Below are positions 8,467-16,607 of a stretch of 64,000 bases of DNA, in pieces. The position numbers and the translations under genes were made by a program. This DNA comes from DAOUJH01 sp965248955 (GTDB taxonomy: Bacteria; Chloroflexota; Dehalococcoidia; Lucifugimonadales; QGNO01). The stretch covers positions 682,001 through 746,000 of the forward strand of contig OZ252212.1 of the NCBI GenBank assembly GCA_965248955.1, written 5' to 3'. The notes under the pieces are model-generated. The model was given only the letters and a program-made list of their open reading frames with translations, was not told where the DNA came from and did not search any database. Each line of letters begins with the position of its first letter. Positions within the stretch are counted from its first letter, which is position 1.

Positions 8467-8593
8467 AAGGGAGGAGGCAGCCCCAAGTCCCCGAGTTTCG
8501 CTAAGCCGTCTCATTTGCAAACGACGGGGTATCCTCACTAATATATGCGTGTACCACAGTCTAGAATAAACACTGGATCAAGGAGGTGAAGCC

Positions 8594-9169
8594 GTGACTC
8601 AGCAGAGCGACGCATACCCGGTTCAGCTTTCCGTGGACTATCCAGACGGGGGATTGAACCGGCTGTCGACCTTCTTCCGCTTGATAATGATTATCCCCGT
8701 AATCGTAGTTCAGGCATTCTTAGCAGCCCTCGGCTTTCCTATCTTCCTCATGATACTGTTCAGACGTAAGTATCCCAGGTGGTGGTTCGACTATAGCCTG
8801 GAACTGGCGTGATTTTCCACACGGATCTCCGCCTACCTGTACCTCCTGCGCGATGAATATCCCTCCACGGACGAAGAGCAAGCCGTACACGTTGAGATAG
8901 CCTACCCAGACGTGGAGCGGGACCTCAACCGCTGGCTTCCTCTGATAAAGTGGCTGCTAGCTATTCCCCACTACATAGTGCTGTGGCTTCTCAGCATCGT
9001 ACAGATGGTTGTAGTTATCATCGCTTGGTTCGCGATTCTGTTTACGGGGCGGTATCCGAGAGGAATGTTCGACCTTGTGGTGGGGGTGATGCAATGGTCT
9101 CTGAGGGTACAGGCCTATGCTTTTCTACTCACCACTGACCGGTACCCACCGTTCAGCTTGCGGCCATAG
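8594..9169 (+). pseudogene. DUF4389 membrane protein interrupted by an in-frame UGA
   Basis: One reading frame spans 192 codons with a single TGA at 8810-8812 (codon 73). Both sides carry the DUF4389 pattern: FFRLIMIIPV ... RRKYPRWWFDYSLELA before the stop, then FSTRISAYLYLLRDEYPS, KWLLAIPHYIVLWLL, WFAILFTGRYPRGMFD and YAFLLTTDRYPPFSLRP after it. The two halves look like a tandem repeat of one membrane module. Family members have a residue such as Arg at the broken site, so CGA to TGA is the simplest explanation. Start GTG 8594 follows AAGGAGGTGAAGCC closely. Many genes here end in TGA, so a reassigned code is excluded. A recent nonsense mutation, a sequence error or readthrough remain possible. 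Confidence 0.8.
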
Positions 9170-9179
9170 GTGCTCCCCC

Positions 9180-9236
9180 TCCGTCATTCCCGCCGGCGGG
9201 AGTGGTTTTAGGGCAGACGGGGGTTTAATCAACTCC
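9180..9236. repeat. Palindromic repeat family B, copy 1
   Basis: CCGTCATTCCCGCCGGCGGG opens the element, and CCCGCC-GGCGGG forms a tight hairpin. A related unit built around TCATTCCCGTG and CACGGGAATCC is at 12503-12540. It lies between the DUF4389 gene and the malate/lactate dehydrogenase gene. Confidence 0.55.
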
Positions 9237-9272
9237 TCAGCATGACAGGCGTCATGCTACAATTCATGCCTT

Positions 9273-10358
9273 ATGACCATCGATCGGATAAGGGTAGCGC
9301 CAGGGCCCCTCAGGGCAACCGCCGCAGCCATACTGAGAGAGCTTGGCCTCACCAATGAGCACGCCGCCGATGCAGCCGAGGTGCTGGTTGCCACCGACCT
9401 GCGTGGTATAGAGAGCCACGGCGTCAACATGCTGCGTGGCTACTTGCAGCAGTTCCGCGACGGCCTCCTCAATCCAAAGCCGGACTGGCGCGTCATTCAA
9501 GAAGCGCCAGCCACCGCCACCATCGACGCTGACCGCGCCCTGGGAATCTCCATAGGCCGCAAGCTCATGGAGATAGCAATGGAAAAGGCTCGCCGGTTCG
9601 GCACTGGTATGGTCAGCGTGGCCAACTGCGGCCATCTGGGCGCTGTGGGACACTTCGCCATGCTGGCAACGCGGCAAGAGATGGTGGGTGTGTGTATGAC
9701 GGCGTCCAGCGGCGGCGTAGGCGTTCTGCCCACCTTTGGCGCGGAACCCAGGCTGGGCGCCAACCCCATTGGGTTGGCCGCGCCTGCCGGCAAGGAGGCG
9801 CCCCTGCTCATCGACATCTCGGCTTCTGTGCCTATCGCGAACAAGGTGCAGCTACTTCGCCAAGCGGGGAAAAACGTGCCGCCGGGATGGATCTCGGACA
9901 GCCAGGGCAGGCCGGTAATGGAAGCGGGGCCCGCTCCGCCTCCCGGTGAGTTTTTCCATCTGCCGCTGGGCAGCACGCGTCAGATGGGGTCTCACAAGGG
10001 CTACGCGCTGTCCCTGGTCCCAGAGGTGCTCGCCACGCTGCTTTCAGGCGCTACTCCGAGCATGCAGAAGCTGCGCAATGGCATGAAGGGGGCTTTCATC
10101 GCCTACGACATCTCCAAATTCACCGATCTGGGTGAGTTCAAAGAGAACATGGACGGAATGCTGCACACCCTGCGCCAGACCAGGCCCGCTCCCAGCGAGG
10201 AACGCGTCCTCTACCCCGGTCTCATTGAGCACGAGACGGAGCAAGAGCGGCTGGCGAACGGCATCCCCCTAAGCAGCGAGATGATTGAATGGCTCAGGGC
10301 AACCTCGATGGAGCTCGGTCTGTCCATAGAAAACACCCACGACTTCCCGGCCGTGTGA
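9273..10358 (+). CDS. Malate/L-lactate dehydrogenase family oxidoreductase (Ldh_2)
   Basis: A 361-residue protein of the Ldh_2 family (PF02615), NAD(P)-dependent dehydrogenases that lack a classical Rossmann fold and oxidise 2-hydroxy acids such as malate, ureidoglycolate or sulfolactate. Supporting segments: DLRGIESHGVNML with the conserved catalytic His, RFGTGMVSVANCGHLGAVGH, the nucleotide-binding LGANPIGLAAPAG, and SHKGYALSLVPEVL. The length fits the family. Ureidoglycolate, sulfolactate and malate enzymes cannot be separated by eye. The gene stands alone, with DinB 35 bases downstream on the same strand. Confidence 0.85.
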   Translation: MTIDRIRVAPGPLRATAAAILRELGLTNEHAADAAEVLVATDLRGIESHGVNMLRGYLQQFRDGLLNPKPDWRVIQEAPATATIDADRALGISIGRKLMEIAMEKARRFGTGMVSVANCGHLGAVGHFAMLATRQEMVGVCMTASSGGVGVLPTFGAEPRLGANPIGLAAPAGKEAPLLIDISASVPIANKVQLLRQAGKNVPPGWISDSQGRPVMEAGPAPPPGEFFHLPLGSTRQMGSHKGYALSLVPEVLATLLSGATPSMQKLRNGMKGAFIAYDISKFTDLGEFKENMDGMLHTLRQTRPAPSEERVLYPGLIEHETEQERLANGIPLSSEMIEWLRATSMELGLSIENTHDFPAV

Positions 10359-10393
10359 TAACATCTGTCCCCTACCCTTTCTTGGAGGTTCCC

Positions 10394-10816
10394 ATGACCG
10401 CCGTAGACGACATGCTTGCCAGGCTTCGCTCCTCTCTGGATGAGACCATCGAGAAGTTGGAAAACGTCGAAGACGAACAAATGTTGCTCTCGATACCTCG
10501 ACGCCAAACGCCCAACAACGTTAGACAGGTCTTCTATCGACTCATCGCCCACGAATACGAGCACACCGTCCAGATGGTAAAGACCCTCGCCGGACTGGGC
10601 GTGGAACAGACAGAGGCCCAGCTTATCCTCAATCGCGTCCGGTCTGCCCAGGGCCAACTCCAAGGGCTGCTCGTTGGCCTCTCCGACGAAGACCTTGACA
10701 TGTCCCACGCCGAGGGCGAATGGACGCCCCGCCAAGTCATCGAGCACATCATAGAAGTCCATGAAATGTACAGCCGCGGGATTGTAGAGGCGCTGGCAGA
10801 GGCAGGCGGCTCTTAG
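10394..10816 (+). CDS. DinB-family four-helix protein
   Basis: A 140-residue protein; ATG 10394 follows TTGGAGGTTCCC. The all-helical pattern has His at the metal positions: a central HEYEHTVQ and a C-terminal EWTPRQVIEHIIEVHEMY, the second typical of DinB/YfiT-like proteins ('w....vl.Hl...e....'). Such proteins are metal-dependent enzymes, often thiol transferases or damage-inducible proteins of unknown substrate. It probably shares a transcript with the upstream dehydrogenase. Confidence 0.75.
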   Translation: MTAVDDMLARLRSSLDETIEKLENVEDEQMLLSIPRRQTPNNVRQVFYRLIAHEYEHTVQMVKTLAGLGVEQTEAQLILNRVRSAQGQLQGLLVGLSDEDLDMSHAEGEWTPRQVIEHIIEVHEMYSRGIVEALAEAGGS

Positions 10817-10829
10817 CTCTTTCACCGGA

Positions 10830-10946
10830 GCCCCGCTCATGGTGAGCTTAGAGTCTATCCTGAGCTTGCCTAAGGGAACCAAATGAGCGGGGCACTTAAT
10901 CTATGCATCCCATCGCTCACCCTGAGCAACGTCGAAGGGAGTGAGC
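10830..10946. repeat. Double palindromic repeat between convergent genes (family C)
   Basis: GCCCCGCTCAT (10830-10840) and ATGAGCGGGGC (10883-10893) are perfect 11-bp inverse complements around a 42-base loop. A second hairpin follows, GCTCAC (10915-10920) with GTGAGC (10941-10946), its loop holding CCTGAGCAACGTCGAAGGGA. The 'CCTGAGC..GTCGAAGGG' core recurs at 12415-12452 and 21150-21192. It fills the gap between two convergent genes and could act as a bidirectional terminator. Confidence 0.7.
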
Positions 10947-10956
10947 CGGGGGGCGT

Positions 10957-11847
10957 CTACTCCACCTCTATGCTCGCCGCTCCTCCGTCAATGTCCAGAG
11001 CAAGGCGGTGCGTCGCCGTGTCGTAGCCCGGCGATTCATGAATCCCGTTCACTTTGGGGAACCTATCGGCTATGTCCACGCTGGCCAGGCCGGCATCCAC
11101 GTCTATGCGCGCCGCTACACCTTCAGGAACTGTTATTTCCAGGCTGGACGCACCAACATCAACCGACGCAATGGTGAAATCAGCTACCGCAGGCGTGACC
11201 AGAGTAGCCGATACTGCTCCAGCAGCCATCAGCAACTCGGTGACTTTGAGCTGCTCCAGGTCGACGCTAATATCGCTGGCGCCCGACTGGACAGCTAGAA
11301 AGATTTCCACGTCTCTGGCTATCTTGATGTCCCACTTGCGATCTACAGTAGTGAAGAAACTCTGTGCGTTTTCCAGCTTCACCGATGCCCTGTTCCCTGA
11401 ACGAGCCAGCGTTGAAACTGCTCCTGCGTTGCTGCCTGACCCGCTGAGCCTGGCCTGCAGCAGGTCCGTGGAACCCGCCGGCAGATCGCTTATCCGGAGC
11501 TCGCCCGCGCCAAATTCGACCTCCAGTTCAAGGAACTCGATACCATCTAGGGGTTCAGAGAACTCGCTAACAACGAACGATTCCGCATCAGCAATAACAA
11601 AGAAGGCGGCTGCTCCCACCGTTCCAACGAGCAGGAATACCACAACAAGCGATGTCAGAACGGGGAACCTGCGGCCCAGTATTATGCTTATGCCGCCGGC
11701 AATAAGGAAAACTGGCCAGAAACGCAACAGCTCGAACCATAGTACCCAGGAAACGACGCCTGTTGTCTGGAGAAGGAGCAGTGCGCCCAGCAGTACAAGC
11801 AGGATGCCGAATACGGGCAACCCTCTCCCGCGCCGTAGACCGGCCAT
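10957..11847 (-). CDS. LiaF/toastrack-like membrane-anchored protein
   Basis: A 296-residue protein with two parts. Residues about 10-90 hold three to four hydrophobic segments (FGILLVLLGALLLLQTTGVV, FWPVFLIAGGISIILG and a third), as in LiaI/LiaF and DUF5668 proteins. The remainder is a beta-rich domain with repeated alternating patterns ending LDIDGGAASIEVE, typical of the 'toastrack' fold paired with PspC proteins. It starts four bases after the upstream PspC gene, so the two form an operon. By family, such pairs sense or modulate cell-envelope stress; that role is inferred here. Confidence 0.75.
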   Translation of the reverse strand: MAGLRRGRGLPVFGILLVLLGALLLLQTTGVVSWVLWFELLRFWPVFLIAGGISIILGRRFPVLTSLVVVFLLVGTVGAAAFFVIADAESFVVSEFSEPLDGIEFLELEVEFGAGELRISDLPAGSTDLLQARLSGSGSNAGAVSTLARSGNRASVKLENAQSFFTTVDRKWDIKIARDVEIFLAVQSGASDISVDLEQLKVTELLMAAGAVSATLVTPAVADFTIASVDVGASSLEITVPEGVAARIDVDAGLASVDIADRFPKVNGIHESPGYDTATHRLALDIDGGAASIEVE

Positions 11848-11850
11848 GAG

Positions 11851-12264
11851 CTAGCTTTTCGTCCTGTCCCAGATGAGGGCGACGCCTACGGCTATGATGA
11901 CCAGAGGCCATATCAGTCCCCACCTCAGCCAGGAGAAGAAGTCGAGCTGCAGCAGCAGTAAGACGACCCCGATGATGACTAGGATGCCGCCGATGAAGTT
12001 ACGGTTTCGCTTTGTCCTGGTGTCCGCTTCCGTGGGCGGCGTAGAGTCCTGCACCGGCGCAGTGCCTTCAACCGCCTCCGGCATGGCCAAGGCAAGCACT
12101 ATGTAGGCAATGAGGCCTATGCCGCTGGCGAAGCCAAGGACCACGAACGCGACACGTATCAGGGTGGAGTCGATATCAAGGTGCTCCGCCAGTCCTCCCG
12201 CTACACCGAACATCACGCGGTCGGAACTGCTTTTTCGTAGCCTCTCCTTCTGCGCTTGAGCCAT
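11851..12264 (-). CDS. PspC-domain envelope-stress protein
   Basis: A 137-residue protein. The PspC domain occupies about residues 8-60: RLRKSSSDRVMFGVAGGLAE followed by HLDIDSTLIRVAFVVLGF and a membrane segment ending YIVLALAMPE, an almost textbook family match. A linker rich in Thr and charged residues leads to a second pair of membrane segments (IGGILVIIGVVLLLLQLDFF and a C-terminal one). Start ATG 12264 is preferred over an in-frame start ten codons upstream because AGGAG lies nine bases before it. Operon partner: the toastrack gene directly downstream. Confidence 0.85.
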   Translation of the reverse strand: MAQAQKERLRKSSSDRVMFGVAGGLAEHLDIDSTLIRVAFVVLGFASGIGLIAYIVLALAMPEAVEGTAPVQDSTPPTEADTRTKRNRNFIGGILVIIGVVLLLLQLDFFSWLRWGLIWPLVIIAVGVALIWDRTKS

Positions 12265-12693
12265 TCTCAACTCCTGAAGCCGGCCACCGCCCACAGACGC
12301 TTTACTCTACGGGCAACGACCGTACCACCTGCCTTGCTCCATTGTACATGCTTTTCCTGCGTCAATTCACGAACCCTGATTTCTCTCATAAACCACATGG
12401 TATCCCCTCCGCCATCCTGAGCCTGAAGTTTACCCTGAGCGTAGCCGAAGGAAACCATTTGATCCCCTCACGGAGCAACACACCCTCGTCATTGCGCGCC
12501 CCTCCGTCATTCCCGTGCTTGACACGGGAATCCATCCCCTCACTGTCATCTGAGCAACACACCCCCCTTCGTCATTGCGAGCGTAGCGAAGCAATCTGGC
12601 GGGGGCAAATGCGCAAAAAGGCCAACCAGCCCCGACACAAGCCGGTTACTCCGCATGGTATCATTGCCTTGAATCCGGTACGGGCAATAGAGT
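12265..12693. repeat. Repeat-filled 429-base gap before ruvB
   Basis: No gene is seen here. Four short repeats lie in a row: family C at 12415-12452 (CCTGAGCCTGAAGTTTACCC then TGAGCGTAGCCGAAGG), a partial family A core near 12490, the family B palindrome at 12503-12540 (CCCGTG-CTTGA-CACGGG) and family A at 12570-12601. The phrase 'GAGCAACACACCC..CGTCATTGCG' occurs twice (12473 and 12552), so part of the array looks duplicated. Confidence 0.65.
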
Positions 12694-13749
12694 ATGACGG
12701 AACGGCTGGTATCAGGAAAGCCACGAGAAGAAGATGCTTCGCTGGACGCCAATCTGCGGCCAAGCAAACTTGCCGACTACGTAGGCCAGGAGAAGGTCAA
12801 GGAAAACCTTGGCATCGCCATGACGGCGGCCCGGCAGCGCAACGAGTCCCTGGACCATTTGCTGCTGTACGGACCTCCGGGACTGGGCAAGACCACGCTG
12901 GCCAACATTGTGGCGGCGGAGATGGGCGTCAATATCAAAGTGACATCCGGGCCTGCCATAGAGCGCGCCGGGGACATGGCCGCCATCCTGACCAGCCTCC
13001 GTGCTAGGGATGTGCTTTTCATAGACGAAATGCACCGGCTGAACAGAGTGGTGGAGGAGGTTCTCTATCCCGCCATGGAGGATTTCTTCCTCTCTTGGGT
13101 GATGGGCAAAGGTCTGGGAGCACGCACCATCAACCTCAAGGTGCCGCCCTTCACCTTGATCGGCGCGACTACCAGGTACGCCCAGATCAGCGCGCCGTTG
13201 AGGAACAGGTTCGGCATGGTGCATCGCCTGGATTTCTACGATGCGGACGCCTTGCGCCTTCTGTTGAAGCGGTCTGCCGCAATCCTCAAAGTGCCCGTAC
13301 AGGAACAAGGACTGAACGAAATCGCGCAACGCTCACGGGGAACGCCGCGCGTGGCGAATAGGTTGCTGCGGCGGGTGCGGGACTACGCCCAGGTAATGGC
13401 CGACGGAGTGGTGAATGTAGAAGTGGCCAAGGAGGCCCTTTCCAGGCTGGAAGTAGACTCTCTGGGACTGGACGAGCTAGACCACAAGATACTTCGAACC
13501 CTGGTTGAGAAGTTCGATGGCGGGCCTGTGGGACTGGAGACGATCGCAGCCTCGATAAGCGAGGAGTCGGACGCCATCATGGACGTTTACGAACCTTTCC
13601 TGATGCAGCTGGGGTTCGTCACTCGAACGCCGAGGGGCCGCGTGGCGACGCGTCGTGCCTACGAGCACCTCGATCTTCCCTACAAGGACAAGGTGGGAAC
13701 GCTTCAGCCCTCGCTGTGGCAGGAGCCTGCCGGGGAGACAGGCGAATAG
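12694..13749 (+). CDS. ruvB: Holliday junction branch-migration ATPase RuvB
   Basis: A 351-residue AAA+ ATPase that, as a hexamer with RuvA, drives branch migration of Holliday junctions. Family landmarks in order: LRPSKLADYVGQEKVKENL, Walker A GPPGLGKTT (about residues 60-68), Walker B VLFIDEMHRLNR (canonical form DEIHR), YPAMEDFFLSWVMGKG, sensor 1 LIGATTRYAQ, the arginine-finger region APLRNRFG (usually DRFG), SRGTPRVANRLLRRVRDYAQ, and the C-terminal winged helix with FVTRTPRGRVAT. No ruvA or ruvC is nearby. The next gene begins one base after its stop. Confidence 0.95.
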   Translation: MTERLVSGKPREEDASLDANLRPSKLADYVGQEKVKENLGIAMTAARQRNESLDHLLLYGPPGLGKTTLANIVAAEMGVNIKVTSGPAIERAGDMAAILTSLRARDVLFIDEMHRLNRVVEEVLYPAMEDFFLSWVMGKGLGARTINLKVPPFTLIGATTRYAQISAPLRNRFGMVHRLDFYDADALRLLLKRSAAILKVPVQEQGLNEIAQRSRGTPRVANRLLRRVRDYAQVMADGVVNVEVAKEALSRLEVDSLGLDELDHKILRTLVEKFDGGPVGLETIAASISEESDAIMDVYEPFLMQLGFVTRTPRGRVATRRAYEHLDLPYKDKVGTLQPSLWQEPAGETGE

Positions 13750-13750
13750 C

Positions 13751-14398
13751 TTGCGCTTGGGAACGTCCTTCGCACTCCTGATCCTGGTATTCATAGCGGG
13801 CTGCCGTGCCTCAAATCCGACTCCCCTGGCAACCCCTACCCCCACGGCAACACCCGCTTCCACTGCAACCGCTACCCCTACCCTCACGCCAACACCCGCT
13901 CCTACCGCAACCGCTACCTCCACCCCTACGCCAACGCCCGCTCCCACCGCAACCCCTACTCCCACGCCAACACCGGCTCCCACCCCAACGGCGACTCCAA
14001 CTCCTCTACCCACCCCCCACGTAAGGATTGAAGGCGCCACCATCTTCGTAGAGCTTGCCGTCACTGCCGAGGAAAGGGCGCGCGGCCTCATGGAGCGGTC
14101 CTCCTTGGACAATAATACAGGCATGCTTTTCATCTTCCCCAGTGAAGGCTCGCCGTCGTTCTGGATGCAGGGCATGCTGATACCGCTTGATCTTGTATGG
14201 ATAGATGACCGGTTGAACGTGGTTGGGGTCACGGCAAACGTGCCGCCTCACACTGGCCCCGGCTCACCGCCCCTATACCACCCGCCGCAGCCGGTACGAT
14301 ACGTGCTGGAAGTGAGCGCCGGCACTGCGGACGAGCTGGGAATTGGGCCGGGCAGCCTGGTGGAACTGGTGGGTATCCCACAGGACAATGGCGGCTAA
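13751..14398 (+). CDS. DUF192 lipoprotein with a long Thr/Pro/Ala linker
   Basis: Starting at TTG 13751, the protein is 215 residues. A lipoprotein signal peptide (LRLGTSFALLILVFIAGC) ends in a lipobox with Cys. Then comes a low-complexity linker of about 60 residues built from TPTPTATP-like units, and a DUF192 domain: LAVTAEERARGLMERSSL, GMLFIFPSEGSPSFWMQGM, LDLVWIDDRLNVVGV and VRYVLEVSAGTADELGIGPG. The domain is exported and anchored, with the linker probably spanning the wall or periplasm. DUF192 function is unknown. The start codon follows ruvB's stop by one base; GGGGAG is 12 bases upstream. Confidence 0.75.
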   Translation: MRLGTSFALLILVFIAGCRASNPTPLATPTPTATPASTATATPTLTPTPAPTATATSTPTPTPAPTATPTPTPTPAPTPTATPTPLPTPHVRIEGATIFVELAVTAEERARGLMERSSLDNNTGMLFIFPSEGSPSFWMQGMLIPLDLVWIDDRLNVVGVTANVPPHTGPGSPPLYHPPQPVRYVLEVSAGTADELGIGPGSLVELVGIPQDNGG

Positions 14399-14424
14399 GA
14401 GTAAATTCAAGTTCAAGGTGAAAT

Positions 14425-15201
14425 ATGAGCACAGCAGTATTATATAAAGTGGAAAGCCGTATAGCCCGCATAACGCTGAACCGGCCGGAGGTGCTGAACG
14501 CCCTCAATAGACAGATGATAGACGACCTGCGCCGGACCATCCTGCGCTTCAACGACGACGACGAAGCGTGGGTGGCCGTAGTCACTGGCGCAGGGAGAGC
14601 TTTCTGCGCCGGGCGGGACCTTAAGGAACGAGCCGAAGACAACACATCCGGCAGGCAGCCCAGAGCCGAAGAGAGCATGTACGGAGATGGACTGTCTATG
14701 TGGCCCGCCACCTGGAAGCCAATGATCGCGGCGGTGAACGGCTACGCCCTGGCGGGAGGATGGGCCGTCGCCCAGATGTGCGACCTGCGCATCGCCTCTG
14801 AAGACGCCAGGCTGGGCATCACTGAGCCTCGCGTCGGCCTCATGGCGCCGTTTGCCGTGCAGCTGAACAGGCTCATCCCGGAGGCTGCCGTGATGGAGCT
14901 GGTGCTGACCGCGGAGCCCCTACCGGCACGGCGGGTCCTGGAGATGGGATTTCTCAATAGGGTCGTTCCACCAGAACGGCTCATGGACCAAGCACTGGAG
15001 CTGGCGCGTACTATTTTGAAGAACGCTCCCCTTTCACTGCGTTCCTTCAAGGAACTGGTTAACCGTGCCAGAGAGGTCACTGAGAGTGAAGCGGCGCTGC
15101 TAACCAGGGACGCGTACGACCGGTTGCTGCTGAGCAAGGACGCCAAGGAGGGACCACGCGCCTTCGCCGAGAAGCGAGACCCGGTATGGAACGCCGAGTA
15201 G
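14425..15201 (+). CDS. Enoyl-CoA hydratase/isomerase family protein
   Basis: A 258-residue crotonase-fold protein. Oxyanion-hole segments are visible: the first in AGRAFCAGRDLKE, the second in AAVNGYALAGGWAVAQMCDL. The usual catalytic Glu of the GGG.ELA segment is replaced (GGWAVAQ). The second catalytic region reads LGITEPRVGLMAP, with Glu one position earlier than in the canonical 'PE..LG' motif. This points to a hydratase or isomerase of altered chemistry, or a CoA-thioester hydrolase. An MFS carrier lies 77 bases downstream on the same strand and may be linked. Substrate unknown. Confidence 0.8.
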   Translation: MSTAVLYKVESRIARITLNRPEVLNALNRQMIDDLRRTILRFNDDDEAWVAVVTGAGRAFCAGRDLKERAEDNTSGRQPRAEESMYGDGLSMWPATWKPMIAAVNGYALAGGWAVAQMCDLRIASEDARLGITEPRVGLMAPFAVQLNRLIPEAAVMELVLTAEPLPARRVLEMGFLNRVVPPERLMDQALELARTILKNAPLSLRSFKELVNRAREVTESEAALLTRDAYDRLLLSKDAKEGPRAFAEKRDPVWNAE

Positions 15202-15277
15202 CGTCTTCCCAGGGGTTAGCCGGCAATCAAAAAGCCGCTATACTCTATACGCTCCCCGTTCAGTCGTTGGTACACCT

Positions 15278-16531
15278 ATGTCCACAAGTCAGCAGCTGCT
15301 AGAGACACCTGAGCTTGACCCCAGGTTAAGCCGCTACCGGTTTGTCATGGGCGGGCTGCTGATGCTGCTGAACTTCAGCCTTGGCCTAAGCTTCTTCGTG
15401 GTGACCCCAATTACTCCCATCATCATGGACGAGTTCGGAATCAACAGAAGCGCGGCCAGCCTGCTGACCAGCGTGGTCATACTTTCGCAGGCAGGCCTTG
15501 CCATCCCCAGCGGCATCATTGTAAGCAGGGTGGGAGTGAAGAGAATGGTGCTCATTGGCTGGGTCATGGCCTCTGTGCCCATGCTGACCTGGACGGCGAC
15601 CAGTTTCCCCCTTCTGCTGGCTATCAGGACAATCTATGGGATCAGCTTTGCCTTACTGCTGCCCGCCACGGGCCCCATGATGATGCAGTGGTTCCGCCCC
15701 AAGGAGCTGCCCATTCTCAACGCTGTCAACGTCTCCGTGGTGACAATGGCGATATCGATCTCGACGTTTACCATAGCGCCCCTGTCGCAGCTGCTGGAAT
15801 GGAAGATGGCGGTGAGCCTGTACGGCGGCGCCTCGCTGCTGGGAGCAATCTTATGGGTAGCGCTGGCCAGGACGGGAAGAAGACCCGGCAATGCGACGGC
15901 AAGGCATCCGTCGTTAAGGGAGATCTGGGCTGTCCTCAGATCCAAGACCACGCTGCTGCTCGCCCTAGCGGATGCAGGGCCGTTCGCTCAGTACACGGCG
16001 CTTGTGGCCTGGCTGCCCACCTACTACTTCGAGGTGTACGGGATGTCCTTGAGCAGAGCGGGGTCACTGGTGGGGCTGCTGCCGCTGGCCGGTGTTTTCA
16101 GTGTGCTCCTGGCGGGTATTCTGGCGTTCAGGTTCTCCAACAGGAGGCTATTCCTACTCGTGCCCGGCCTGCTTGTAGTTCTGGGCGGCCTGGGGAGCTT
16201 TTTGCTGGGCGATGGACCTCTGTTGTACGCGGCCTTGCTGGTGCTGGGCTTTGCTTCCTGGTTCTACCTGCCGGTGCTGTTCACCATCCCCCTGGAGCTT
16301 CCCGGAGCGTCTGAAACCAGGGTGGCGCTTACCTACGGGACGTTGATGACCATAGCCAGCTTCTTCGCTTTCCTGTCGCCCTTATTCGTGGGAACAAGCA
16401 CGGATATACTGGGGACGTACACGGTTGGATTCGCGGTTCTTGCCCTGCTGGCGCTTACGCTGCTCGCGGCGGGGATAGTCCTGCCGGAGACTGGGGCAGG
16501 CAGAGAGCCCGCCGCCAGGACTGGGGTGTAG
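15278..16531 (+). CDS. MFS transporter (CynX/NimT-like)
   Basis: A 417-residue protein with about twelve hydrophobic segments. The N-terminal half has SGIIVSRVGVKRMVL after segment two, the MFS loop 2-3 motif. A charged loop near residues 200-220 divides the halves. PFAQYTALVAWLPTYYFEVYG and the general pattern recall CynX-type transporters. No clear ribosome binding site precedes the ATG, so translation may be coupled to the hydratase-family gene upstream. Substrate unknown. Confidence 0.8.
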   Translation: MSTSQQLLETPELDPRLSRYRFVMGGLLMLLNFSLGLSFFVVTPITPIIMDEFGINRSAASLLTSVVILSQAGLAIPSGIIVSRVGVKRMVLIGWVMASVPMLTWTATSFPLLLAIRTIYGISFALLLPATGPMMMQWFRPKELPILNAVNVSVVTMAISISTFTIAPLSQLLEWKMAVSLYGGASLLGAILWVALARTGRRPGNATARHPSLREIWAVLRSKTTLLLALADAGPFAQYTALVAWLPTYYFEVYGMSLSRAGSLVGLLPLAGVFSVLLAGILAFRFSNRRLFLLVPGLLVVLGGLGSFLLGDGPLLYAALLVLGFASWFYLPVLFTIPLELPGASETRVALTYGTLMTIASFFAFLSPLFVGTSTDILGTYTVGFAVLALLALTLLAAGIVLPETGAGREPAARTGV

Positions 16532-16607
16532 GCCTGGCTTGCACCAGCAGACAGGCTCGGTTCAGGATGAGCTTCCCCTCCCTACGGGCCGCCTCCCGCC
16601 CTGCGTC

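Noticed and set aside
8594..9169. Selenocysteine at the UGA of the DUF4389 gene
   Set aside because: The family has no redox Cys at this position and no selenocysteine-insertion hairpin was evident just after the codon; a nonsense change is simpler.
11054..11854. A 266-codon frame on the plus strand
   Set aside because: Ser/Thr-rich antisense of the toastrack gene; the minus-strand gene has proper membrane segments and operon context.
13477..14232. A 251-codon Gly/Val-rich frame on the minus strand
   Set aside because: It is the mirror of the Thr/Pro-rich linker in the DUF192 lipoprotein and of the end of ruvB; the low-complexity run is an artefact of the repeated codons.
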